DNA of 64,000 nucleotides from Colwellia sp. 12G3 (GTDB taxonomy: Bacteria > Pseudomonadota > Gammaproteobacteria > Enterobacterales > Alteromonadaceae), in the NCBI RefSeq assembly GCF_002836775.1, contig NZ_PJAQ01000017.1:434001-498000 (forward strand). The letters are read 5' to 3'. Positions within the stretch are counted from its first letter, which is position 1. Every line of letters begins with the position of its first letter. This document shows positions 55,911-62,915 of this stretch, in pieces. Both the position numbers and the translations under genes were made by a program. The notes beneath the pieces are model-generated. The model saw nothing but the letters and a program-made list of their open reading frames with translations. It searched no databases and was not told the origin of the DNA.

Positions 55911-56894
55911 ATGATGAACTCACAAAATACTCAAATAGTTAATTTAGTGGCTGATATTGGTGGCACTAATATCAGGTTAGCAATCACTGATAAGAACAAT
56001 AATATTAATGAAATTGAAACCTATCAGTGCCAAGATTTCCCACATTTAAGTAATGTAATTCATCACTATTTAAAGGAGAAATCGTTACTTAATTCCAAAG
56101 TTAATGCTTGTTTAGCCATTGCTTGTCCTGTCGATACAGATTCAATATCCATGACAAATTTACCATGGAAGTTTTCACAAAAGCAGCTTAAAGAAGAGCT
56201 TAAATTAAATAGCTTAACGCTAATAAATGATTACACAGCAATAGCGATGGCGATTCCTTTGCTAAATGATCAGCAGAAAATAAAGATTGGCCAAGGAGAA
56301 ACAGTAGATAAACAACCTATAGCGGTATGTGGGCCAGGTACAGGTCTTGGCGTTGCTAATTTAGTCAACATTAACAATCACTGGCACTGCTTGGGTGGCG
56401 AAGGTGGTCATACAGATTTTGCGCCTGTTGATGAACTCGATGTAAAAATATTTCAACAGTTAAAAACAACTAAAAATCGCCTCTCTTATGAACAGCTGCT
56501 TTCTGGTTATGGTTTAGAACAAATATACCAAGCCTTAGTTGTGATCAATAATGAAGATACCAAGAATACTAAACTAACCGCTAAAGATATTAGTACTCAA
56601 GCAATCGCTGGAACCTGCCTAATTTGCCGACAAGCATTGTCACAGTTTTGTAAAATTTTAGGCAGTTTTGCTGGTAACTTAGCCTTAACCACAGGGTCAC
56701 TTGGTGGAGTATATATCGCGGGTGGGATAGTGCCGAGGTTTATCGAGTATGTAAAAAACAGTGAGTTTAGAGAACGATTTGAAACTAAAGGTCGTATGTC
56801 TCATATAAATAAACAAACACCAACTTATATTATAACAGAAAGCCAACCGGGGTTAATTGGTGCTGCCGCTTACCTTAATCAGATTTGCCAATAG
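55911..56894 (+). CDS. glk: Glucokinase (Glk family)
   Basis: This 327-residue enzyme phosphorylates glucose with ATP in the cytoplasm, the final step of the catabolic chain here. It shows the Glk phosphate motif VNLVADIGGTNIRLAI (residues 10-25), INDYTAIAMAI with the catalytic Asp, GPGTGLGVA and LGGEGGHTDFAP. It is of the E. coli Glk type, not the ROK type, and of normal length. Two consecutive ATG codons at 55911 and 55914 are both possible starts. It is the last gene of the island; a bidirectional terminator separates it from ybaB. Confidence 0.92.
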   Translation: MMNSQNTQIVNLVADIGGTNIRLAITDKNNNINEIETYQCQDFPHLSNVIHHYLKEKSLLNSKVNACLAIACPVDTDSISMTNLPWKFSQKQLKEELKLNSLTLINDYTAIAMAIPLLNDQQKIKIGQGETVDKQPIAVCGPGTGLGVANLVNINNHWHCLGGEGGHTDFAPVDELDVKIFQQLKTTKNRLSYEQLLSGYGLEQIYQALVVINNEDTKNTKLTAKDISTQAIAGTCLICRQALSQFCKILGSFAGNLALTTGSLGGVYIAGGIVPRFIEYVKNSEFRERFETKGRMSHINKQTPTYIITESQPGLIGAAAYLNQICQ

Positions 56895-56922
56895 TTAGAG
56901 CAAAATATGGCGTTACAAGAAC

Positions 56923-56953
56923 AAAAAAGCTCAAGAGTATCTTGAGCTTTTTT
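56923..56953. terminator. Bidirectional terminator between glk and ybaB
   Basis: AAAAAAGCTCAAG (56923-56935) pairs with CTTGAGCTTTTTT (56941-56953) as a 13-bp stem with A/T flanks, between convergent genes. It marks the right boundary of the island. Confidence 0.9.
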
Positions 56954-56981
56954 TATGGTAAGTACTACTTTTAAAAGCAGT

Positions 56982-57308
56982 TTAAAATGGCATTTTCATC
57001 CCTGGTGGTAATTGCATACCGCCAGTAAGTGCGCCCATTTTATCTTTGTTTTGCTCTTCAACACGACGTACTGCATCATTTACCGCTGCAGCAAGTAAAT
57101 CTTCAATCATGTCTTTGTCATCACTCATTAAGCTTTCATCAAGCTCAACACGGCGAACACTATGATTACCAGTCATCGTTACTTTCACCATACCGGCTCC
57201 AGCTTCACCAACAACTTCCATATGAGCTAACTCTTCTTGCGCTTTAGCCATTTTTGCTTGCATTTGTTGGGCTTGTTTCATTAAGTTGCCCATTCCGCCT
57301 TTCATCAT
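56982..57308 (-). CDS. ybaB: YbaB/EbfC nucleoid-associated protein
   Basis: This 108-residue protein has the family's [22 protein letters not shown] coiled-coil start (shown in part), [22 protein letters not shown] core and [19 protein letters not shown] end. YbaB dimers bind DNA and influence expression and nucleoid structure. GGAG precedes its ATG. It follows dnaX by 133 bp as in E. coli, but recR, which normally follows, is missing here; a terminator and the sugar island come instead. Confidence 0.95.
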   Translation of the reverse strand: MMKGGMGNLMKQAQQMQAKMAKAQEELAHMEVVGEAGAGMVKVTMTGNHSVRRVELDESLMSDDKDMIEDLLAAAVNDAVRRVEEQNKDKMGALTGGMQLPPGMKMPF

Positions 57309-57441
57309 AATCTTTTCTCCAATATTATTAGGTTAACTATTTTATAAATTATTTTGTCATTTTACCCTAAAGCAACCAAGTTTTGAATATTAACTCGGGG
57401 TAATTATTCTACTAATGGCAAAGCTGTTACTAACTATTTTG

Positions 57442-59598
57442 CTACTGGCGTGGAGAAATACTCTCTTCATCCAAACGCGCTTGGAAAGTTTCTTGTAATG
57501 CAATCACAATAACATCTTCTTTTAACTGTGTTTTGGCGTATTCAAGACGCTTATCATTTATTTGACCTTGAATTTGATAAGGATCTGCAACCGTTTCATC
57601 AACAATATTAAGGGTAACTGTGATTTGTTTTGACAAGAAATCACAAATAGAATCCTGTAATAATTGTTGAGCTACTTCAGTATACAAATGTCGAGTCGCT
57701 TGGTTTAATTGAAGTATCAAATTATCATCGGTGGACTCTTCACTGATTGTTGCATGTATTGCTAACTGCCTAATACGTGCAGTAAGCTGCATAGAGTCAA
57801 TCATATGCGCCCACTTATCGACCTGATTAGCTTTGATAATTTTTGAAGGGTCAATATTATCTTGATGAAAAGGTACTATCGGCTCAGGTGCCATAACCAA
57901 GGGCTCAGGTGATACCACTTGCGGTTCAACTGTTGAGTTAGCACTATCGTTACTACTTTCTGCCTTATTAGGTTGACGCGGAGCTGCGTCACGGGGCTTT
58001 TTTGTTTGCTTCTCCAACTCTTTCTTTCGACTACGCAACATGTTTCGTGTTGCTAGCACTGACCCTACAGGACTATTAATACTAAGCTGCCCTGCTGGCT
58101 CATTAGATACAAGAGGCGGTTTAATTTGTTGTTCTGGAACACTTGTTACCGATGACACAGACTGGGTAGGTGCGACTTGTAAAGCAGCGACTGGCTCTGC
58201 AGGAACTCGGTTTAACTGCTCACTCTCATTTTGCTTAAGTTCTATAGCTTGCTGTTCAATAGCAAGCATTTCATCATTTAAGTCGGTTTGTTGAGTATTT
58301 TCTGTTGTAACAGATAGTCCATGAGTAACCGCTGCAACTTCAGATAATTTACTTGGAAATATTTCGCTAACAGGCTCATCAACTAGCACGGTATCGATAA
58401 CTGTATGAATTGAAGTTAATTCAATCGGTTTGTTAATACTGATTTCATCAAAGCTTACATCGTTAACCTGTACACTACTCTCAACTATAGATTCGTTAAC
58501 AAGCTGTGATTTTTTCATTGGTTTGAAAGCAAACAATCTCAATAATGTCATATCAAAAGCCGCTTGTTCATCAAAAGCGTACGGTAAATCTTTTCGGCCA
58601 TTTAGACTTATTTGATAATAAAGCTGAACATCTTCAGCGGACATAGCTTTACTAAATTTTTTCAATAAAGCTAATAAATCAGCAGGTAAATCAAAATGCT
58701 GTTCAACTATTTGCAGCAACGCAATTTGATGGAATAATTGAATTAATTCTGCAAACAAACGACTATAGCTAGGTGCATAAGAGGCTATCTCTTGAGATAA
58801 AGCCATCAACGCTTGGCTGTCTTGCTTTAGTAAAGCAATAACGACTTGATAAACCCAGTTTTGATCTATACCACCTAGCATTTGTTGAATATTGGCTAAA
58901 CTAATATTCCCTTGCCCTTGAGCAATAGCTTGATCGGTTAAACTCAATGAATCACGCATACTACCGCGAGCAGCTTTAGCTAACAAAGTTAAACAGCCTT
59001 GCTCATGGCTTACTTTTTCTTGAGATAATATATCAGCAAGTTTAACTTCAATCTGTTTAACCGTTAATGCTTTTAAATGGAACTGTAAGCAGCGGGATAA
59101 TACAGTAATCGGCAATTTTTGAGGATCAGTTGTCGCTAAAATGAATTTAACGTGCTCTGGTGGCTCTTCGAGCGTTTTAAGTAGTGCGTTAAAGCTGTGA
59201 CGAGATAACATATGTACTTCATCTATCAGGTAAACTTTAAATCGACCTCGACTTGGTGCATATTGAACATTATCAAGAATTTCACGCGTATCATCAACTT
59301 TCGTTTTCGAAGCAGCATCTATTTCTAAAAGATCAACAAAGCGTCCTTGGTCAATATCAATACAAGCATCGCATTGTCCGCAGGGCTTATCTGTAATACC
59401 TAGGTCACAATTTAAACTTTTAGCAAATATTCTGGCAATAGTCGTCTTTCCAACACCACGTGTACCCGTAAAAAGATAGGCATGATGTAAGCGTTTTTGG
59501 GATAAGGCATTTGCAAGTACTGTAACGACATGCTCCTGGCCCATCAATTGCTGAAAGTTCTTAGGTCGCCATTTTCTTGCTAAAACTTGATAACTCAT
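57442..59598 (-). CDS. dnaX: DNA polymerase III tau subunit (with programmed frameshift to gamma)
   Basis: This 718-residue clamp-loader ATPase has an AAA+ module (1-360): Walker A GTRGVGKTT, zinc-binding Cys cluster CDLGITDKPCGQCDAC, Walker B VYLIDEVHMLS and sensor 1 LATTDPQ. The C-terminal part contains a long Pro/Gln-rich linker and the tau domain V that contacts DnaB and the polymerase core. Codons 532-534 form the slippery heptamer of a -1 frameshift that would give a 536-residue gamma form. It follows apt by 28 bp, as in many gammaproteobacteria, and precedes ybaB. Confidence 0.96.
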   Translation of the reverse strand: MSYQVLARKWRPKNFQQLMGQEHVVTVLANALSQKRLHHAYLFTGTRGVGKTTIARIFAKSLNCDLGITDKPCGQCDACIDIDQGRFVDLLEIDAASKTKVDDTREILDNVQYAPSRGRFKVYLIDEVHMLSRHSFNALLKTLEEPPEHVKFILATTDPQKLPITVLSRCLQFHLKALTVKQIEVKLADILSQEKVSHEQGCLTLLAKAARGSMRDSLSLTDQAIAQGQGNISLANIQQMLGGIDQNWVYQVVIALLKQDSQALMALSQEIASYAPSYSRLFAELIQLFHQIALLQIVEQHFDLPADLLALLKKFSKAMSAEDVQLYYQISLNGRKDLPYAFDEQAAFDMTLLRLFAFKPMKKSQLVNESIVESSVQVNDVSFDEISINKPIELTSIHTVIDTVLVDEPVSEIFPSKLSEVAAVTHGLSVTTENTQQTDLNDEMLAIEQQAIELKQNESEQLNRVPAEPVAALQVAPTQSVSSVTSVPEQQIKPPLVSNEPAGQLSINSPVGSVLATRNMLRSRKKELEKQTKKPRDAAPRQPNKAESSNDSANSTVEPQVVSPEPLVMAPEPIVPFHQDNIDPSKIIKANQVDKWAHMIDSMQLTARIRQLAIHATISEESTDDNLILQLNQATRHLYTEVAQQLLQDSICDFLSKQITVTLNIVDETVADPYQIQGQINDKRLEYAKTQLKEDVIVIALQETFQARLDEESISPRQ
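57974..58017 (-). promoter_or_regulatory. Programmed -1 ribosomal frameshift cassette in dnaX
   Basis: The slippery heptamer A-AAA-AAG sits at 58003-57997 in the correct reading frame (codon 534 is AAG). After slippage the ribosome reads GCC CCG TGA, ending at 57989, for a gamma product of 536 residues. A stem TGACGC / GCGTCA (57991-57986 and 57979-57974, 6-nt loop) begins 5 nt after the heptamer, and a GGAG Shine-Dalgarno-like sequence lies about 9 nt before it. These are the three elements known from E. coli dnaX. Confidence 0.9.
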
Positions 59599-59626
59599 AT
59601 TAAATTACTTTTTATCCATGGATAAA

Positions 59627-60172
59627 CTATTCGCCTTGATATTGTATCAGTGAATAAGGCGTAATATTTAGCTCTGCTAAACGCTTTTCTCCACCTAAAT
59701 CAGGTAAAGATATAACAAAACCGGCATCTTGTACTTGCGCACCTAGACGACGGATTAATTTAGATGTCGCTTCAATGGTGCCACCCGTTGCTAATAAATC
59801 ATCAATGATAAGCACTTTATCTTCTGAACTCAGTGCATCTTGATGAATCTCTAAAACGTCTTCACCATATTCTAATTGATAAGCCTGCGCGTAGGTATCT
59901 CGAGGAAGTTTTCCTGGTTTTCTTACGGGAATAAAACCGATATTTAAGGCTAACGCTAAAGGGGCACCAAAAATAAAGCCACGAGCTTCAGTACCAACTA
60001 TTTTGGTAAAGCCTTTATTCCTATAAGTCTCGGCCAATAATTCAATCGTTAAGGTAAAAGCGTCTGCGTCTTCTAATATACCGGTAACATCACGGAACAT
60101 GACGCCTTTTACGGGATAATCTGGGATAGTATGTATTGCATTAACCAGTTGCTGCTGTTGTGTATTATTCAT
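59627..60172 (-). CDS. apt: Adenine phosphoribosyltransferase
   Basis: This 181-residue enzyme converts adenine and PRPP to AMP for purine salvage. It shows the PRPP-binding motif [13 protein letters not shown] (about residues 123-135), the [15 protein letters not shown] hood region and [12 protein letters not shown]. The apt-dnaX gene order is conserved in gammaproteobacteria and the 28-bp gap to dnaX suggests co-transcription. Confidence 0.96.
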   Translation of the reverse strand: MNNTQQQQLVNAIHTIPDYPVKGVMFRDVTGILEDADAFTLTIELLAETYRNKGFTKIVGTEARGFIFGAPLALALNIGFIPVRKPGKLPRDTYAQAYQLEYGEDVLEIHQDALSSEDKVLIIDDLLATGGTIEATSKLIRRLGAQVQDAGFVISLPDLGGEKRLAELNITPYSLIQYQGE

Positions 60173-60284
60173 GATAGTAAGTAAGAAAACCTTAAGTTGA
60201 TTTTCTATAATATTAATAAATAGATAGACAAAGCATAAAGCAATTCATGTCACTTTTACAGGGATAAAAGGACCTTAAATAATA

Positions 60285-60680
60285 TTATGCATTAACTTGC
60301 AGTGTTTCACTCTCAAAGTCAGTGCCGGCTATTGCCGATAAAATACTAAGAAAGCGCTCTTCGTTAATTGGCTTATCAATAACTTGATCAAATAGGCTAA
60401 ACTCAACTAGTTTTTTCAGGGTATGTATCCCTTGCGTGGTCATAAAAATGACTGGCACTTGTGCAGATAGTTGACTAGCTTTAAGGTTTTTAGTGAGTTG
60501 TACACCATTCATCAACGGCATTAAATGATCAATGACAAATAGTTGGTAGTTTCCTTGTTGTGCTTTTCCTAATGCGTCCAGACCATTAATGGCTAGATCG
60601 ACATTATGTCCTTGTGAAATGATAAGCGCTGCAAGCTTTTCTTGCACAGCTTTATTATCATCAACAACTAATATATTCAT
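60285..60680 (-). CDS. CheY-like single-domain response regulator
   Basis: This 131-residue receiver domain has the acidic pair D7-D8, the phospho-acceptor D51 in LFVIDHLMPLMNG, Thr81 in MTTQG and K103 in VIDKPINEE. There is no output domain, so it should act by protein contacts or as a phosphate relay. No histidine kinase is adjacent, so its partner is unknown. It lies 112 bp upstream of apt on the same strand. Confidence 0.9.
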   Translation of the reverse strand: MNILVVDDNKAVQEKLAALIISQGHNVDLAINGLDALGKAQQGNYQLFVIDHLMPLMNGVQLTKNLKASQLSAQVPVIFMTTQGIHTLKKLVEFSLFDQVIDKPINEERFLSILSAIAGTDFESETLQVNA

Positions 60681-60832
60681 ATAGAATTTTTAATAGTAAT
60701 AACTAATTTGGGCGGATCTTACCCTATAATTATTTGAGTATATAGGGCTTTATTAGATCAATGACGAAACAAATTGATATTAATGTAACGAGAACTTAGC
60801 ACTAATGTATAATTTATTTGCCAATACTGAAA

Positions 60833-61525
60833 TTACTTAGACAGTTTTAGACGTTGGCGTTTGGGTGTAGTGGTGCTATTGGGGTTAACATAAACATTAC
60901 TCGCATTAGGTCTAGCACCTTCTACCCATGGTGTTGAAGGTGCAGGTTTATTAACTTTTTTCTTAGCATAAACCTTTTTATCACTGCTCGGTTTTGAATT
61001 CCCTGCCGATACTTTAGAAAGCGATGTAGCAGGATTAACTATTTTATTCGTTCTCTCAACATGATAAGTTTTATCAATTGCGTGCAAAAGATTTCGTAAA
61101 ACTTGATCTTTACATTCACGGTAGTGCTGATGGTCAACTTTACGCGAAAAGGCACTCAACTCTGGCTTACTGATTCTAAAATCGACTTCTTCTAATAACG
61201 AAATGATTTGTTCAGCTTGCAGGTTTAGTGCAATTTTAAGCTTAGTCAAAATGATATTATTTGATAAACGTTTTTCTGGTATTGCTTGAGGTCCAGGTTT
61301 TTTCCCACGTTTTTCATTTATAAAACCGTTTAAAAACACAGCTAATTTGGTATCAAATAAGGCGACAAAGTCACTATCACTGTCCTTTTTCAGCCATTGA
61401 CTGACTTCCTCACGGCTCACTTCCTCACCTGCCGAAGCAAAGATAGCTACCATTTGTTTATCATTAAAATTAAAGGTATAACGCAATTTGCGTAAAACAT
61501 CATTATTATTCACGGTAAAATCCAA
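60833..61525 (-). CDS. DUF1456 (YehS-like) protein
   Basis: This 230-residue protein has two copies of the DUF1456 repeat: NNDVLRKLRYTFNFNDKQMVAIF with SQWLKKDSD, and NNIILTKLKIALNLQAEQIISLL with SAFSRKVDH. They align with E. coli YehS, whose function is unknown. The C-terminal 75 residues are a Lys/Ser/Pro-rich low-complexity tail absent from YehS, probably disordered and nucleic-acid-binding. It is cytoplasmic, with no signal peptide. Confidence 0.85.
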   Translation of the reverse strand: MDFTVNNNDVLRKLRYTFNFNDKQMVAIFASAGEEVSREEVSQWLKKDSDSDFVALFDTKLAVFLNGFINEKRGKKPGPQAIPEKRLSNNIILTKLKIALNLQAEQIISLLEEVDFRISKPELSAFSRKVDHQHYRECKDQVLRNLLHAIDKTYHVERTNKIVNPATSLSKVSAGNSKPSSDKKVYAKKKVNKPAPSTPWVEGARPNASNVYVNPNSTTTPKRQRLKLSK

Positions 61526-61582
61526 TACATAAGCATAATGCAGCTATTATACACGCTAAGTGTATGCGCTAATACCTATCTG

Positions 61583-62062
61583 CTAATGAAATACTTGATG
61601 ACTAAAATTTATGTGCTTACCCGAAGCCATAAGGGTATGAAAACCGTCTTGGGTGACACAAAGCAATGTCTCGTGGTCCCCTGCTTCTAGATATACTTTT
61701 GACAGTTTGTCTAGTTTTTCGTCACAAACCATATTCATATTGTAAGCATCGGCTGCGGGAGGTATTGCCCCTAAATTACAGTCAGAAAACACTTGATACA
61801 CCTCTTTTTCTTTCATCAACTGATACTGTCCATATAAACTATCATTAAGAGCAGACAAGCTTATTTTATGGTCCGCGGGTAATATTGCCATTAGCTTCCT
61901 ATCTTCGTGATTTTTGAGTAAGACGGCTTTCGCAATTTCCTTTAATGAAATATTTGACGTTATTGCGGTTCCAATAGAACTGTTTGAGTGGGAGTGTTCA
62001 ACCTCTTGATATGGAATTTTGTTGTCAATTAAATAGCGAGTCAGTCTTGTTGATATGTTCAT
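61583..62062 (-). CDS. YbaK/aminoacyl-tRNA deacylase-like protein
   Basis: This 159-residue protein matches the YbaK/ProX editing fold (PF04073): AKAVLLKNHEDRKLMAILPADHKISL contains the conserved Lys and the PADH motif, LGAIPPAADAY matches the GxIPP loop, and LYLEAGDHETLLCV-type strands follow. Family members hydrolyse mischarged aminoacyl-tRNAs such as Cys- or Ala-tRNAPro. The first 30 residues form the usual helix. Which tRNA it edits is unclear; stand-alone members of this subgroup are often annotated as YbaK/EbsC proteins. Confidence 0.8.
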   Translation of the reverse strand: MNISTRLTRYLIDNKIPYQEVEHSHSNSSIGTAITSNISLKEIAKAVLLKNHEDRKLMAILPADHKISLSALNDSLYGQYQLMKEKEVYQVFSDCNLGAIPPAADAYNMNMVCDEKLDKLSKVYLEAGDHETLLCVTQDGFHTLMASGKHINFSHQVFH

Positions 62063-62162
62063 ATTAACCTCGAATATAGTTGATACACTTATACAGTATA
62101 GCTAAAAAGTCATAATTCCGTATCTATAATAAGTCACTTATCAAAAGAGGCTTTCTTATCAT

Positions 62163-62187
62163 AAAAAAACGAGCCTGAAGCTCGTTT
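62163..62187 (-). terminator. Intrinsic terminator of the HvfA-like gene
   Basis: AAACGAGC (62167-62174) and GCTCGTTT (62180-62187) form a stem; on the minus strand it is followed by seven Ts (62169-62163). Confidence 0.85.
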
Positions 62188-62216
62188 CTTTTAAATGAAT
62201 AGAAAAAGTTAACTAA

Positions 62217-62714
62217 TTAGCCACCACATTTTTTGCTCTTTTCTTTCATTTTATCTTCGCCACATTTACCATCTTTAGCGTCTTTCATTTTACCTTCGCC
62301 ACATTTTCCTTCCTTAGCGTCTTTCATTTTTCCTTCACCGCATTTACCTTTTGTAGCGTCTTTCATCTTACCTTCGCCACATTTTCCTTCACCGCACTTA
62401 CCTTTTTTAGCCGCTTTCATTTTATCTTCGCCGCACTTAGCTTTAGTGGCATCTTTCATTTTGCCTTCACCACACTTGCCTTTGGCATCGTCTTTCATTT
62501 TACCTTCACCGCATTTTCCTTCCCCACACTTGCCTTTCTTTTCGTCTTTAGCTTTACCTTCACCACATTTTCCGTCTGCATGATCTGATACTATAGTGAC
62601 TAATTCATTCTGTGCAAAAGGGTTAGATTCCGCTTTAGCTATATTGCTAGTGAAAAGGCTAAATGCTAGTAAACTCATTACGGCAGTGATTGATGATTTT
62701 TTAACGATATTCAT
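62217..62714 (-). CDS. Exported Cys-rich repeat peptide, HvfA-like metallophore precursor
   Basis: This 165-residue protein has a signal peptide (1-28, cleavage AKA-ES), an NPFA motif just after it (31-34) and then about ten repeats built on GKCGEGKMKDA, with 11 Cys in all, each in a KCG context. The NPFA followed by EGKCG pattern matches HvfA-type precursors, whose cysteines are modified to copper-binding oxazolone/thioamide or related groups by an MNIO (DUF692) enzyme and a DUF2063 partner. Neither partner is in this window. The gene is monocistronic with its own terminator. Copper buffering in the periplasm is the likely role if modified. Confidence 0.78.
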   Translation of the reverse strand: MNIVKKSSITAVMSLLAFSLFTSNIAKAESNPFAQNELVTIVSDHADGKCGEGKAKDEKKGKCGEGKCGEGKMKDDAKGKCGEGKMKDATKAKCGEDKMKAAKKGKCGEGKCGEGKMKDATKGKCGEGKMKDAKEGKCGEGKMKDAKDGKCGEDKMKEKSKKCGG

Positions 62715-62835
62715 GATGTATTTCCTTTAAAAGTGCTTATATTGGAGTTGTCTCATTATTATTGAGATTTAGTTATATGACATTAAACATAGACCTGCAA
62801 GGAATAATAAAAATTTCATCCCTGTGAAATTTAGA

Positions 62836-62872
62836 CAAAAAAAACCAGCATTACCTATAAAAGGTATGCTGG
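62836..62872 (-). terminator. Intrinsic terminator of the TPR gene
   Basis: CCAGCATTACCT (62845-62856) pairs with AGGTATGCTGG (62862-62872, one bulge); on the minus strand eight Ts follow (62844-62837). Confidence 0.85.
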
Positions 62873-62915
62873 CTTTTAATTACATTATTTAATTAACTAA
62901 CTGAATTAGTCAGTA

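Noticed and set aside
13543..56981. Prophage, integrative element or transposon as carrier of the island
   Set aside because: No integrase, transposase, tRNA attachment site or terminal repeat was recognised at either boundary.
62233..62583. A 116-codon plus-strand open frame (Ser/Pro/His/Leu repeats) opposite the Cys-repeat gene
   Set aside because: It is the antisense of the HvfA-like repeat; its periodicity comes from the repeat, and the minus-strand frame has a signal peptide, a motif and a terminator.
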